Part shown: in pieces, positions 1 to 11,792 of the stretch
Numbering within the stretch: position 1 is the first letter of the stretch
Layout of the letters: every line of letters begins with the position of its first letter
NCBI GenBank assembly: GCA_029204225.1
Contig: CM055100.1
Coordinates: forward strand, 24,313,106 to 24,377,105
Length of the DNA stretch: 64,000 nucleotides
From: Diphasiastrum complanatum
Taxonomy: Eukaryota > Streptophyta > Lycopodiopsida > Lycopodiales > Lycopodiaceae
Direction of reading: 5' to 3'
The notes under the pieces: model-generated
The model's input: only the letters and a program-made list of their open reading frames with translations
The model's database searches: none
Told to the model about the DNA's origin: nothing
Made by a program: the position numbers and the translations under genes

Positions 1-1230
1 AGGATGAAGATTCAGATGATGAGCCGAATGTCAATATGTTGCCTTATATAGCAGGGCAGACTACTACGACATCCACCACTATTGCATCAACGAATGCCAA
101 TGCTACTGCTAAAATGATGCTCAATGAGTTCGAGAAACTTGGGAAGACCCAGCAGAAACAAATGAAAAAGTTGTAGTTGCAATTTGATGAGAAGATCAAA
201 GCATTGGAAAATTTCCACGGAGAAGTGAACAAGGAACCTGAGAAGTTTGCAAAGACTTTTCCTACCAGGGAAAATGTCTGGTGTTCTATTTGTACAGGAA
301 ATCACACAGTGAACGAGTGTCCTCAATTGAAAAAACGAATGGAAATCAGTGTTTTCCATATGTGTAATTCACTTGACCATGAGACTGCCTTTTGCAACTT
401 CAACCCTCGGATAATTCAGCAACGGTATGTCCAGATGGGATATTGAGATCCACAATATGGAGGCAATCCAGCAGCAAGACTACGACAATCTACTCTTGGA
501 TACCCGGATCGTTTAGCTTTGCCTGTCCCACCAAAACACTCCGCTCCTCCTGCCAATTTGATGGAACCAGAACCTTACGGAAGTGCTGAGCAATGGAGCT
601 ATGGTAATGGTTAGGAAGGTGGATCTTCAAAACAGTATGCCATTTATGCTGCCGCTCAACAACAAGCTTTGAGAAATTGGGCCAGAGCACCACTTGGATG
701 CTTTGCATGTGGAGAAAATCACAGAGTTGCAGAATGCTCAAATAAAGGAAAATTTGTACCATTCTGTCGTGACTGTGGATATGGGCATTGCTATAAGACT
801 GTCTAGCAAGACCGAAGCCACCACCAGCTACAACACCTGTAAATTTGATAACAATCAAGCAATGATTGGTAGCTCATAATAAACCAAGTGCACCCTTGAT
901 GGTGGTCACCAGAGCACAAAAGCAAAAAGAACCAGTAGTGGATTCAATACCTGCTGATTCTATACCATTGAACGATACACCAACAACATCAGAAGTCTAT
1001 CCAAATCTTAATGCAAAAAAACGAAGATATCAGGATTTGAGACAGTGGATTAAACATCTGCAAGAAGAAGAGGAGCTTGAAGTTGCTAAAGTAACAGCTG
1101 AAGTTCGGTCTTCACCATTGCAGCCTCCAAGAAATTTACGTACGGATATGAATGATCAATTACATCATCACGAAGAACCCTTCAAGATGACTGAACAAGA
1201 AGCACCGCATACAGAATTACTCATGAATAT
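1..1230 (+). pseudogene. gag (nucleocapsid part) of gypsy copy A
   Basis: The capsid-nucleocapsid part of gag. Zinc-knuckle-like cysteine/histidine clusters are readable at 277-340 (CSICTGNHTVNECP, CX2CX4HX4C), 355-400 (a second Cys/His cluster) and 700-780 (CFACGENHRVAEC followed by CRDCGYGHC). These would bind the element's RNA. The frame is broken by stops at 174-176 (TAG), 444-446 (TGA), 612-614 (TAG) and about 804 (TAG). Two of these are sense codons in copy B (CGA and CAG). The last stop is shared by both copies and so predates their separation, or the frame changes there. The N-terminal capsid half lies outside the window but is present in copy B at 11,793. Confidence 0.85.
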
Positions 1231-1855
1231 TTGTCTAGCAAGATCAATATTTCATTGGGAGAGCTCCTAAAGTTGGTGCCAAAATCAAAAGAAGTCTTAG
1301 CGCAAAAATTAGCTCAAGAAGAATCAGAAGACCATCAGGAGCCGCTTTTTTGTGTTGGATTTGAAGAATCTAACGATGTACTCCATGTTGGAGCAGCTTG
1401 GGAAAGTGAACAAAAGAATATCACTCTGCCGATACAACATAGACAATTTTCTAAAGAAGCAGCCGTGATAGATGGCGGTTCAGGAGTTAACCTGATTTCG
1501 ACAAAGCTATGTACAAAATGGGGCCTTACAAAGATTAAGCCTGCTACTTTTGCTATTAAGCTAGCTGATCAGACGACGGTTCGTCCACCAGGACTGGTGG
1601 AAGATATACCTGTCAGGATTGCAGGAGTACAGTTCGTCATTACTTTCCTCGTGATGGACTTACCAGAAGCACCAAATGTCTACCGGGTTCTCTTAGGACG
1701 TCCATGGTTACGAGTTGCGCAAGTAATTCATAACTGGGGTACCAGCAAAATCACTTTTGAAAATCGTGAACATGCAGTTAAAATTGATCCTACGACTTGG
1801 ACTATCAAGCCAGTGGTTCAAAAAGTGGATGACAATTCATCAACAACGGATCACA
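1231..1855 (+). pseudogene. retropepsin-like aspartic protease of gypsy copy A
   Basis: An open frame of about 209 codons. It contains AAVIDGGSGVNLIS at about residues 76-89, the flap-like region, and VYRVLLGRPWLRVAQ at about residues 149-163. Together these are the signature of plant gypsy proteases, which cut the Gag-Pol polyprotein. The catalytic triplet reads D-G-G instead of D-S/T-G, a variant found in some plant gypsy proteases, so it is not by itself a sign of inactivation. The frame is cut at 1,855 by the solo LTR and continues in register at 2,515, which shows that the insertion came after the ORF formed. Confidence 0.82.
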
Positions 1856-2509
1856 TGTGAAGGATTTCAGATCATTCAAGATCCAATCCATGTCCCAAAT
1901 CTTTGGTTACAATAAGGAGCAGACTAACAATCTTGCCAATGTAGAAAAATCAGCATCTACACACAAAATGAGATGCAAACTCTAAGAGATATTGATCAAA
2001 CATGAACCAAAACATAAAATATGTTTGTTTTTCGTACAATTATAGTACCCTACTGTATTTCACATGTGTGGAACCGAAAATAGCAATAAATGATCATTCT
2101 ACACATACAATTGCAAGATAACACCAAGATAGTGCACCAATGAGTAGTAGAACCCAAAGAGAACCATGTATAATGATGAAATGAGAGATAGAAGAGAGAA
2201 GATATGTCTCTCCACGAGTTACATCCTTTTATAGAGTTTTCAAACCCTATTTGGCCACTTGGCTTTCCCTCCAAAATGTAAACCCTACTATCTTTGGGTC
2301 TAGATTCAATGTACCCAAAGTTCAAATTTGAATCTCTCTCAAACTCGACTACCAACTTTCCCACACTTTCCAAAAGTGTTTATTGAATGTATTTTAAACT
2401 AATATAACTTCAAAAAGTTTATCTCTAAGTCTAAAATGAGTTTTGGCCTCTTATTGACAATTTACCAAAATGTGACTAAACTAGACTAAACTAGTTGAAA
2501 TCTCTCACA
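1856..2509 (-). mobile_element. Solo LTR of a Copia family, inserted in gypsy copy A
   Basis: A 654-bp sequence that, read on the minus strand, begins TGTGAGAGATTTCAAC and ends GATCTGAAATCCTTCACA. The same sequence is found at 28,780-29,800, where it is followed immediately by TGGTATCAGAGC, which fixes it as a Copia LTR. It is flanked by the 5-bp direct repeat TCACA (1,851-1,855 and 2,510-2,514), the expected target-site duplication. No internal Copia sequence remains, so it is a solo LTR left by LTR-LTR recombination. Confidence 0.92.
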
Positions 2510-2514
2510 TCACA

Positions 2515-4814
2515 CTTGTGATCGACCAGAGAAAAAATTGGGAGTTCACTACGATTCTCAAACGGATACTGTCAATTGGAACGAAGCTCTTGCAACAATT
2601 GATTGTACAGCAGGATATATGTGTCAACAAGATATTCAATCAGAAATGAGCGAGATTTCCTTGTTAGATCGAACTTTGGATACGCCAATCACGTTTCCAC
2701 TAAATGTGCTGAATGTAGCCTGGATATCAACGGAACCTATACCAGATCCAATTGAGGATGATCTCATACCAATGAGCCATGCCTTAACTTATGATGGCAA
2801 TGCAGAACTTACGGATGAACAGATTTTACATCATATGGATCCGACCATATTTGGAGTGCGTAATATTCCTGATGAACCAACAATCAAATCGCCCAAAGCA
2901 GTTATATTGAAAGGAGATAGGATGACAGGTTCGATGACGAAGAAACAAGCAAAGCAACATTATAATACGGTCCTGAAATGGGAAAATCCCCCTCAAAAGA
3001 TCGATTTTAAGGAAGTGCCACCTCTATTGGATATAAGCAAAGAAAAAGTCAATAATGATTCTTCAAGTCAGATCTCCAACAAGACATCATCGTCTAGGAA
3101 GCTTCACCTGAGAAGAAAGATTTATCATCCCGAAAGTCATCACCTCCACGATCAATTCCTGCTAAGAAGACTAAACGAAGATCCAAGACAAGTTCTTTCG
3201 AAAAAGAACAAGCAAATGTAGTCCAGCATGATATGTCAAAGCAAACGTTATACACTGGATGATGTGGTTATCATGTTACCCAAAGCACATCATGAACCTG
3301 AAGAACACATGTCGGAATCTAAAGAGGTTTACGATGGCCCAGCTAGGACGCAGCCAATGAATCTTGCCGAACTAGGAGAACCGGAAAAGATTGTACAAGC
3401 GGGATCACAACTTACTCCTGAACAGTATCAAGCACTCCGTTTGCTACTTATTAAGTATCAAGATTGTTTTGCATGGACTTATCAAGATTTGAAGGGTATT
3501 CCGACATCAGTCATTGAACATACCATACCTTTAGTACCTGATGCAGTACCAAAGGTTACAATGTTCTATCGTTATAATCCTAATGCGGCAGATCTGATAA
3601 AGAAAGAACTTCAGAGATTGCTTGACGCCGATTTCATTTATGAGATCGAGCATACCAAATGGATTTCACTGATTGTCATTGTTCTCAAGAAAAATCAGAA
3701 ATTGCAAATTTGTGTGAATCTCAAAGCATTGAATAAAGTGACACGGAAGGATCACTTTTCGTTACCTTTTACTGAAAGCATTTTGGATGGCCTTGCTGGA
3801 GCAGAAGCTTATAGTTTCCTGGACGGATTTAGTGGTTACAACAAGGTTAAGATTGCACCTGCCGATCGCCACAAAACTGCTTTTGCAATAGAATGGGGCA
3901 CCTATGCTTACAAAGTAATGTCGTTTGGACTCTGTAATGCACCAAGTTCATTCCAAAGAGTAATGCAATTTGCCTTTAAAGATTATCTGCAGAAATTCCT
4001 TGAAATTTACTTGGACGACTTGGGAGTTCATAGTACAGATACAGACCACCTGGATCGATTGGAGAAAGTCTTTAAAAGATGCCGCAAATATCAGATTTCT
4101 CTAAATCCAAAAAAATGCCAGATATGGGTTTCTCACGGAGTGGTGCTTGGACATGTGATATCAAGACATGGTATTGCCACCGATTATTCTAAGATCAAAG
4201 TTATTGTGGAATTGCCACCGCCAGTAACAATTCGAGGAGTTTATGTGTTTATGGGTCATGCGAACTACTATCGAATTTTTATTATCTTCTTTGCGGATTT
4301 AGCACGACCTATATACAAACTAACTATTGTTTCTATTTGGACAATAGAGACATTAGAAGCCTTTGAAAAGTTAAAAAAAGCATTATCTTTAGCACCAATA
4401 CCGCGTTCTCCAGATTGGACATTAGAATTTCATGTTCATATAGATGCCTCAAAATATGCCATTGGATCCGTTTTGACGCAGCCAGATGACTATAAGAAGG
4501 ATTATCTTATACGATTTGCAAGCAGACAGCTTACAGATCCAGAGAAGAATGATTCAACAACAGAATGTGAAGCGCTAGCCATGATTTTTTCTGTTCGGAA
4601 ATTTCGTCACTATCTCATGGAAACGCACTTTGCATTTTATACGGATCATCAACCGTTACTTTACTTGGTAAATAAGACGTGTAATACTGGACGTATTGCA
4701 AGATGGTTACTATTATTGACTAAATTTGACTTTCGAATTGTGGTCTGAAAGGGGAGGCAACATTATCTAGCCGATCATGTTTCACGAATTGAATCTGCAC
4801 CAGTTGATACTGAA
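2515..4814 (+). pseudogene. Gypsy copy A reverse transcriptase and RNase H
   Basis: After a linker (2,515-3,227) comes the RT. LQICVNLKALNKVT, SFLDGFSGYNKVKI (first catalytic Asp), SFGLCNAPSSFQRVM and FLEIYLDDLGVHS (YLDD catalytic pair) appear in canonical order, followed by LNPKKCQ and a connection region. RNase H follows with FHVHIDASKYAIGSVL, STTECEALAM and FYTDHQPLLYL, so the D-E-D residues are all visible. These enzymes copy element RNA into DNA in the cytoplasmic particle. The frame is open from 3,228 to 4,745 and ends at a TGA just before KGRQHYLADHVSR, where CGA is the likely ancestral codon. The region from 2,538 to 3,221 is open but carries no recognised domain. Confidence 0.92.
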
Positions 4815-6070
4815 GTGGATGATGAACTGCCAGATGCTGCGTTGTTCTATGTTGAAGCAGTACCTGAGTGGGCGGCAGATATTGTTGAGTACTTGATGCT
4901 AGGACAACCGAATGACTCTTTGACAAAAGTACAGAAAAGACAATTGATTCATAAGGCTCAACCTTATCAATTAATTGCAGGACAATTATATCGTCGTGGA
5001 TCAGATAATATTTTACGAAGATGTATTTTACCGCATGAAGTACCAGATCTAATCATGTTTTCACATGATGACATGGGTGGAGGACACTTCTCTATAGATA
5101 TTACTATTCGCAAACTTTTGCAATCCGGTTGTTGGTGGCCTACGCTTCATAAGGACACAGAAAATTTTATTCAGACATGTGATGTCTGCCAGCGAGCACG
5201 ACGACCTACTCGACAGAATTATGAACCCTTACATCCGGTTTTATCGCAAGCACCGTTTGAAAAATGGGGACTGGATTATGTTGGTCCTACTGACCAAGTG
5301 GATTGAAGCCAAAGCTGTCAAAGTGGCTGATGCAAAATCTACGGCCAAGTTTCTATATGAAAATATTATAATCAGATTCGGATGTCCGATCGAAATGGTC
5401 GGGGTACACACTTTGTTAATCAAACAATAAAGTGTTTACTGGAAGATTTTTTTGTTATACACAGCTTTAGTACTCCCTATTATCCCAGAGAGAATGGCCA
5501 AGCTGAATCTTCCAATAAGATTCTCCGCATTATTATGACAAAGACAATTGAAGCGAGTCGGTCTGATTAGGAACATAAACTATATGCAACCTTATGGGCA
5601 TTCAGAACCGCTTACAAAAATAGTACAAATCAAACACCTTTTCAACTGGTTTATGGTCAAGATGTTGTTATGCCAATTGAATTTTTAATCCCATCTTTAC
5701 GCATAGCAGCAATGGAACGATTAAATGATGACCAGTCTTTACAACTTCGTCACGACGCGTTGCACAAATTGTGTGAAACCCGATTGATGGCTGTTCATGC
5801 CTTAGCAGCAGAGAAAGCCCGCCACAAGGCATGACACGATCGATTGCACAAGAAATATCTGAAAGCAGGAGATCTTGCATTGATGTACAAAACCAAGCTG
5901 ATCAAGGGTAAGTTGAAGTTTACTGGGGAAGGCCCGTATAAAGTGAAGGAAATCTTGAACTATGGCGTAGTAATTCTTGAGCACTTGGATGAAAACAATT
6001 TGATACTCCGCTAAATGGCAGCCGATTACGCAAGTTTCGGCAGCCTGCTCCGCCAGTTCAGCAAGCCTGA
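4815..6070 (+). pseudogene. Gypsy copy A integrase (inactivated)
   Basis: The H2C2 zinc finger is readable at 5,060-5,200 (HDDMGGGHF ... CDVCQRARR). The core begins KWGLDYVGP with the first catalytic Asp. The frame then jumps and resumes at TKWIEAKAVKVADAKS, implying loss of about 20 residues. At 5,395 a short deletion removes the S-D-R that normally precedes GTHF, so the second catalytic Asp is gone. The Glu segment (PYYPRENGQAESS) remains. Stops at 5,568 (W or similar to TAG) and about 5,832 (likely CGA to TGA), plus a frameshift near 6,000, break the C-terminal domain, which ends LNGSRLRKFRQPAP. The protein cannot have been active in this copy. Confidence 0.9.
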
Positions 6071-6869
6071 TCTCAATATATTTTTCATTTTAATTGTTTT
6101 CAATTTTTTTTTTCAGTAATTAATTTGCTGACTTCTTTTGAAAAAAGACAGTTAAAAAAAAAAAAAAAGACTGATGAGCAAAAGTCAGGAAGTCATCAAC
6201 ATAAGGAAAAGGAAACAGAGTGTTTTTATGAAAAATGACGTAGAAAACCTCTGTTTTGGGCAGATTTGGCCAATACAGTATCAGAAACCTTCGCTGAGCT
6301 CTCAAACTGTACATCCACCCTTGATTTATCTAAATTGAGGTGGGCGAAGGTTTCTGACAAGAGAAAATTCAATTTTTGAGTCAGGCGAATGTTCAGTGAT
6401 ATGCCATTTTGGGAACCTTTGCCGAGCATCATAATGTCATTATGAACCTTCACCGACCTGCTAGATGATCTTAAAATGTCAAAATTAGGCTGTCCACAGG
6501 TTCAGATTGTGAAAAAAAATATTTATGACAGTACTTGGGCGAAGGACCCTCCTGGGCGAAGGTTCATCCTTCGCCAGCCCTGGAAAACGTTCGCCTGATA
6601 GGTTCAGATCCCTAGAAACCTTCGCCGAGATTTTTATAGCCTATTTTTACAGTACTGTACATGCCTGCAAATTTTTGTTCAGAACTGATCAGCCCAACTA
6701 CTATTCAGTGTAATGGACCCACCAAATTCACCTATAAGTTGGTTGAATTCGATTCATTCCTTATTGTGCTAGTGAAGCTCTTGCGAATTTTTCTTGTGAC
6801 CAAAGCCTTCCAAATTTCTTGCATTGCCTTCTGATACACTCTCACGCGGTTATAATTCCTTTCTACATC
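6071..6869 (+). other. Post-pol spacer of gypsy copy A rich in a CCTTCGCC motif
   Basis: No coding domain is seen. The stretch has an A-run near 6,156-6,168 and about nine near-copies, in both orientations, of ACCTTCGCCGAG, for example at 6,536, 6,555, 6,568 and 6,617. The same motif is scattered through the element's 5' leader (10,880-11,545). The spacer ends at the start of the extra ORF at 6,870. It may hold a subgenomic promoter or splice acceptor for that ORF; this is inference. Confidence 0.6.
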
Positions 6870-9806
6870 ATGTCGTCTACTGATACTTTCCAGTCTCCGC
6901 GCTATACTATCCATCATGATGTCCCATCTGCAACGGACATCATGATTCTTCCTAGCACAAGCATGGTCACTCAGTGGATGACCCTTGCGGAGCCTCTACT
7001 TACTACAATGGGTATTCATGAGAGAGCCTTTTCGGGACACATCAATATGAATTTCATCACTCTTGCCTTCAGTACGTGGAAGGAAGAGAAATCCAAGTTT
7101 TATATCACCTTCCAAGGAGCCACACACAAGGTGCACGTACTGAGGCCGCACTTGCAGCTATAGGAATCTCATCCGGTACGCAAGCCTCACCCACTCACAA
7201 GCACGCCAAACAGGCCATCAAGCCATACATTGACCTCACCAACGATCCGCATTGGACTAATTATGGCTACCTTCTGGAAGCCATCACTGAGCCTTCCATC
7301 CACGCCGCTGCCCAATTGTTGAATCATTTCCTGATGGTTGGCAACCTTAGGAAAGACCGCATCACATCTCAAATCCTTCACAGGATAGTGGAGTCCCACA
7401 TAAAGTTGGCCAAAGCCCCTCTTGAACCATATAACTGGTTCAAGACTATTTCTGGTGAGCTCAAGCGAGCTATTAAGGCCAATACAAAGCAGCAGTTCGC
7501 CACTGGCTCTCTATTGTCCCTCTTAGCCGCTTCTCACTTAGAAAACAGAATCCATGGCTTTCACCTAGATTCTGTGCTCTCGGTTTACGAAGAAGCACCG
7601 GCTGAGTCATCTCACCAGGCCTCAAGTTCTCATAGTCGTCGTCGTCCACGCAGCGAGATCGTAATTCCTGACTCGCCTTCCGTGTCACGACAACGTACTA
7701 GGCATACCTCATCAGCTGCGCTTCCACCCCTTGCTGCTATTCGCACTGAACTTCCCATTCCCCTCATCTCTGATGCTTCCCTCGCCTCTGCTCCCATACA
7801 AGGATAGTTTGTGACCATTGGGCCTACCATTCCCATCACAGCTGCCCAAGCCACCTCACCCCCGCACACCGAAGCAACCTCACCCAACACACAATTCTTC
7901 ATGGATATGTTCGATGATTTCGACCCTCTTGGGGCCACCGAAATCTTTGAAATGCCCCAGATCCCAGCACCCTTTGAACCCCAATCCCCTGGAAGAGAAT
8001 TCGGACATATCCATGAAGCTATTGTTGGTGTCGAAGATGCCAGTCAGCAACCACCCACACAGGGTAGCCCAGCCACACTTCGGGTCGACATAGCTGTAAA
8101 GTCACCGAAGCAGTTCGACGGCATGGTGCCTGAAGGGTTTGAAGACGAGGATATTTTTGAAGAAGAAGAGACCTTGGCACCTATTCCACGCCTACCAAGG
8201 ACAGTACCATCAGGGTCTCCTGCTGCTACCACCTCCATGACTGTCGATTTTGGTGATGCTCTCGGGTTAGTTTCAAGCCTTGGGCAAGTGATCCAGTCTA
8301 TTCTGGATAAGAAGAAGGAAATGGAACAGAGGATCTCTGATTTAGAATCCGAAAACACTCTGATCAGCCAGAAAATTGTCCAGCTGGATCGAGAGGTGAA
8401 GATAGCCAAGCAACATGAAGAAAAGGCTGAAAGCGAAAAGTCATTGGCCCAGCAACAAGCTGATCACTTGCAAACCTACATCAGCTCTCTGCAAAATGCC
8501 CTGACAACCGCACAAGATCAGGTAGATAAGGCAGTGCAAGATGCCAAGCAACAGGTGCAGCTGCTGAAGGGGCAATTACAAATGGCCGAACAAGATCGCA
8601 CATGGCTTCAAGGTGAATTGGATGCGACCACCCTTGAGCGTGATGCATATCTGCAAACACAAATACCCGATCATCCGGTCACACCGACAGAGATTGCATA
8701 TTTATTCAAGAAAGTGGAAACATACAAAGTGGCCCTTCAAGAATTCCAAGGCCGCTTTGATAGGTTCAAAGGAGCAGCTTCAACCGAGTTGGCAAAGTCA
8801 AAAGAGACCATCAATGCCTATGAAAAAGCCGCCACTCAAGTGTTGGAAGCTGGACCACAAATCCCCATCCCGGTCATGCCTCAATTCTCCCCTTCGCACC
8901 AAGAAGCTGTACAGATGGATACAGAGGTTGATTCGAGCATGGACCAGGGGGGGAGCTCCAGATCTAGCAGATCAACCACCAATTATACCGGCAGTACAAG
9001 CGGGTCCATCCTCATCAAGGACAAGCCATTTATTCAGAAGGCTCATCAGCGTCGAGGACCAGATCCAGACCTTCTTAAAGCAGCATCCACATGAGTCCTC
9101 GCGTGGTGGACGGGTTCTCAAATTTAAGACCTTCGAGATTGAGGCCGGCAAAGAATTGGAGAAAATACCTGCACTAGGAGAGCAGCCAGCATGGAGAATC
9201 ACGGTTTTTGAGAAAACTCCGGAATCAATTAGGAGCTACGTCGTCAGCCCTCGCCAGTTGCGGGTAGATCCATATTACGTGCCAATGTCGCGAAGACAAA
9301 AATGGAAAGATTTGGGATTGGCTATGGATAAAATCACAATCCATATGCCCAATTGTTGGACAGTCATCCACCAGTCTTACAGCTGGAATATTTCAGTGGA
9401 TTTTCATCGGGCCTTACAAGCATATCAGAGAGAGTATGTCCACTCTCCGGATCCAACGGTGCGACAATCGGCAATGTTTGCAAAAGATCTAACTCTGTTG
9501 GCGTCAGTGGCAACCAAATGGAACGATTGCCTTCCTACCCTGACATTTGATCCAAATAAGCCGATGGCCTCAGAGCAAATCAAAGATCAGTTGCCAATTG
9601 CTCGACTGTATTTTCGTGCGGCTATGATGGGATGCTATTGGGAATTCCGCTTCACCTCATGGACAACTTCCAAGCGGATTGCCGGAGCCCACCGTTGTTT
9701 CTTGTCGCATAATTTGGATTTCAATACTGCACGCCTTGACTTTATGGAGAAGGTGCAGTATCATTTAATTAAGATTCGGCGCGAAGCCAATAAAAGTCCC
9801 CAATAA
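6870..9806 (+). pseudogene. Large extra ORF between pol and 3' LTR (function unknown)
   Basis: A sense-strand ORF of about 975 codons, starting MSSTDTFQ, lies where Tat/Athila-type elements carry an additional or envelope-like ORF. The frame shifts near 7,135, meets a TAG at 7,805-7,807 (possibly CAG before) and shifts again near 9,090, so it is decayed. Part 1 (to about 7,600) is helical and basic. Part 2 (7,640-8,230) is Ser/Pro/acid-rich. Part 3 (about 8,260-8,850) is a long heptad coiled coil (MEQRISDLESENTLISQK and on). Part 4 (9,100-9,790) is a compact domain with WRITVFEKTPESIRSYVV and YFRAAMMGCYWEFRFTSW. I see no signal peptide or membrane segment, so an envelope role is not supported. 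I do not recognise the family. Confidence 0.72.
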
Positions 9807-9840
9807 CTGCATATTGCAGGTGTTGTGGGACCGCCACCAG

Positions 9841-9856
9841 TTTTGGTGGGGGATAC
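9841..9856 (+). other. Polypurine tract of gypsy copy A
   Basis: TTTTGGTGGGGGATAC lies directly before the TG of the 3' LTR. A G-rich run in this position primes plus-strand DNA synthesis in LTR elements. Confidence 0.7.
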
Positions 9857-10617
9857 TGTTGGAGGGTTTGCGGATCCCAAGGCAACCCTTACCCTAGTTA
9901 ATAAGTGAGAGGGATTTGGCACCCTGCGTGTGTAAGTCCAACCCAATGACCACATAGTTATTTGATTGATTAGTTAAAAGTCAATAAAAGGACTTTAGGC
10001 CTTTTTGCGGGACTTTTAATGTCGCAGGGCCTAAATGTCAAGTTAGTGAAAAAAATTGGGTTTCCCTCCAATTTTGATGGTTCCCACACTTTTTTAAATT
10101 TGAATAAAAAGATATGCAAGACTGGACCAATAGGATTCAAAGGCCAGGGTCCTCCTCTCTACTATAAAAAGGGATTGACTCGAGTTGCTCCTCATGTTCA
10201 TTTTCTCATTTCAATAAAGCAGATTGGTTCTCTTTAGAAATGGATTGATGAATGTCCTTGCTCTTCCTTTCTTCTCCTCCATTTCTCATGCTTTCTTTGG
10301 ATTTTGCTAATTGTTGGATTTGATCGTTATTGGGATTGCTATTTCTTATGCTTTTTGTGAGAGAGAAAAGGAGAGAGAGAAGAGTAAGTTTCTATCATTG
10401 TTGTGGATTTAGGGTTAATGGAAGTAGGGTTAATGGATGTAGTGTTAATGCTTAGTGTTAATGGATGTTAGTGTTAGATCCTCCATTCATGTTGAAATCT
10501 AAACTATACTATCGCTTTCATGGGAACGAACCTACGCGTGACAACTAACTCCGTCTCTTTGATGCTAGATTGACTAGATCTTGGATTCAGGTTAGGCAAG
10601 GAAAGAAACCCACTACA
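9857..10617 (+). repeat. Gypsy LTR shared by copies A and B
   Basis: A 761-bp LTR starting TGTTGGAGGG and ending CCCACTACA, with a polypurine tract before it and a primer site after it. It therefore serves as 3' LTR for copy A and 5' LTR for copy B. A TATA box (ACTATAAAAAGGG) lies at 10,161-10,173, with probable transcription start near 10,195. A truncated reverse copy is found at 31,416-31,974. Confidence 0.88.
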
Positions 10618-10618
10618 A

Positions 10619-10640
10619 TTTTGGCGCCTTGCATTAGGCA
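10619..10640 (+). other. Primer-binding site of gypsy copy B
   Basis: TTTTGGCGCC starts one base after the LTR. TGGCGCC followed by a GC-rich stretch is the usual plant gypsy (Athila-like, tRNA-Asp type) primer site; the 3' part of the match has drifted. Confidence 0.65.
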
Positions 10641-11792
10641 TCTTGTCGTGGCATGAATAGTTAAAACTACATTGTAGGGTTAGTTTGGGATTGATTTTGC
10701 TAAATTTGGAGTGGATTTGCTTGTTTGAAATCTAATCTGATTATTAAACAGAGAAAGCTATTCAGATCACCAATCTTAAGATCCATTTGGATCTGAGATA
10801 TCAGAGAAAATAACAAAAATCGGTCAAATCTGTGAAATTTGGTCAAAAAGAGACAAAAAGCGTCATCAGAGCCCAGATCTTTTTACCCTCTTTCAGGAAA
10901 CCTTCGCCGAGTTGCAGACACCTTCAGTTTTGTTTACAAAACCTTCAGTTTGAAGGGCGAAGATTAATTCCCAACAGATTTCCAGAAACATCAGAAAAAC
11001 CACCAAAAAACACCAAAAATTATCAAAACCGTAAAAAAATACAGAAAAAGAACCTTCGCCCAATTCATTGTGCTTAGATGTGATTTAGATCTATCTACTG
11101 CCAGGTCGGCGAAGAATAATACCAAAAATAGAAAGGTTTCCAGAGGATCAGATGTCATATTGTCATATTTTTGCCAAAAAAAGTCACTTTTTTGCAAAAT
11201 CACCAGTATTACTCTTGATCCTTCGCCAGAACCTTCGCCGAGTTTTCAGAACATTCTATTTATATAAAAATACTATTCTTGAGTTCGGCAAAGATTTATC
11301 TTGATCATATCACAAAAAATCTTGATTCTTACCCTCGCCAGATCACAAAAACTGTATTTTCTTGTGTTAGAAACCTTCGTCCGGTTTTCCATAGTTTTAT
11401 CTGTGTCAGATCTTCCAACTGAAAAGTCAGCGAAGGTTATTTCCCAAGAAATTGCCAGAAAAGTGTTCAGAGAGTTTTTATCCCAAAATAGCACTGTTGA
11501 ACCTTCGCCGAGACAACCTTCGCCTGTAGAACCTTCGCCAATCCTATTTTTAGTTTCTGATTTTCCAGATCAAGTCTCTGTCGAAATTTGGATCAAATCT
11601 GATATATTTTGAATTGGACTCTGAGAGATTTATCATTTTTTGAGAAGTATCGATTGATCGAATTTTGGGTAGTTTTTAATCATATAGAATCAGATTCTTG
11701 AAAAGTGGAATAGAGCTAGCATATCTAATCTGAGATAGTTTTTGGAAAAATCTATATCCAATCACATTATCAATTTGATCTAAATTTGTAAG
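10641..11792 (+). other. Long 5' leader of gypsy copy B with dispersed CCTTCGCC motifs
   Basis: An AT-rich untranslated leader of about 1.15 kb between primer site and gag. It contains about a dozen near-copies of ACCTTCGCCGAG or its complement. Three sit in tandem at a 15-bp spacing (11,500-11,540). Short ORFs in it have no recognisable content. Confidence 0.65.

Larger units (their letters stand above)
1..10617 (+). mobile_element. Ty3/gypsy LTR retrotransposon, copy A (5' end outside window)
   Basis: The gene order is gag (CCHC knuckles), aspartic protease, reverse transcriptase, RNase H, integrase, a long extra ORF, a purine-rich tract and a 3' LTR. This is the plant Ty3/gypsy order with an additional ORF after pol, as in Tat/Athila-like lineages. 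The window opens inside gag. The same gag sequence reappears at 12,334, downstream of the LTR, so copy A and copy B share one LTR in an internal-LTR-internal arrangement. Stops, frameshifts, a solo-LTR insertion and an integrase deletion make copy A non-autonomous. The lineage assignment is inference; the domain order is seen directly. Confidence 0.93.

Noticed and set aside
6870-9806. Envelope gene in the gypsy 3' ORF
   Set aside because: No signal peptide, membrane helix or furin-type site; the coiled coil alone is not evidence for fusion function.
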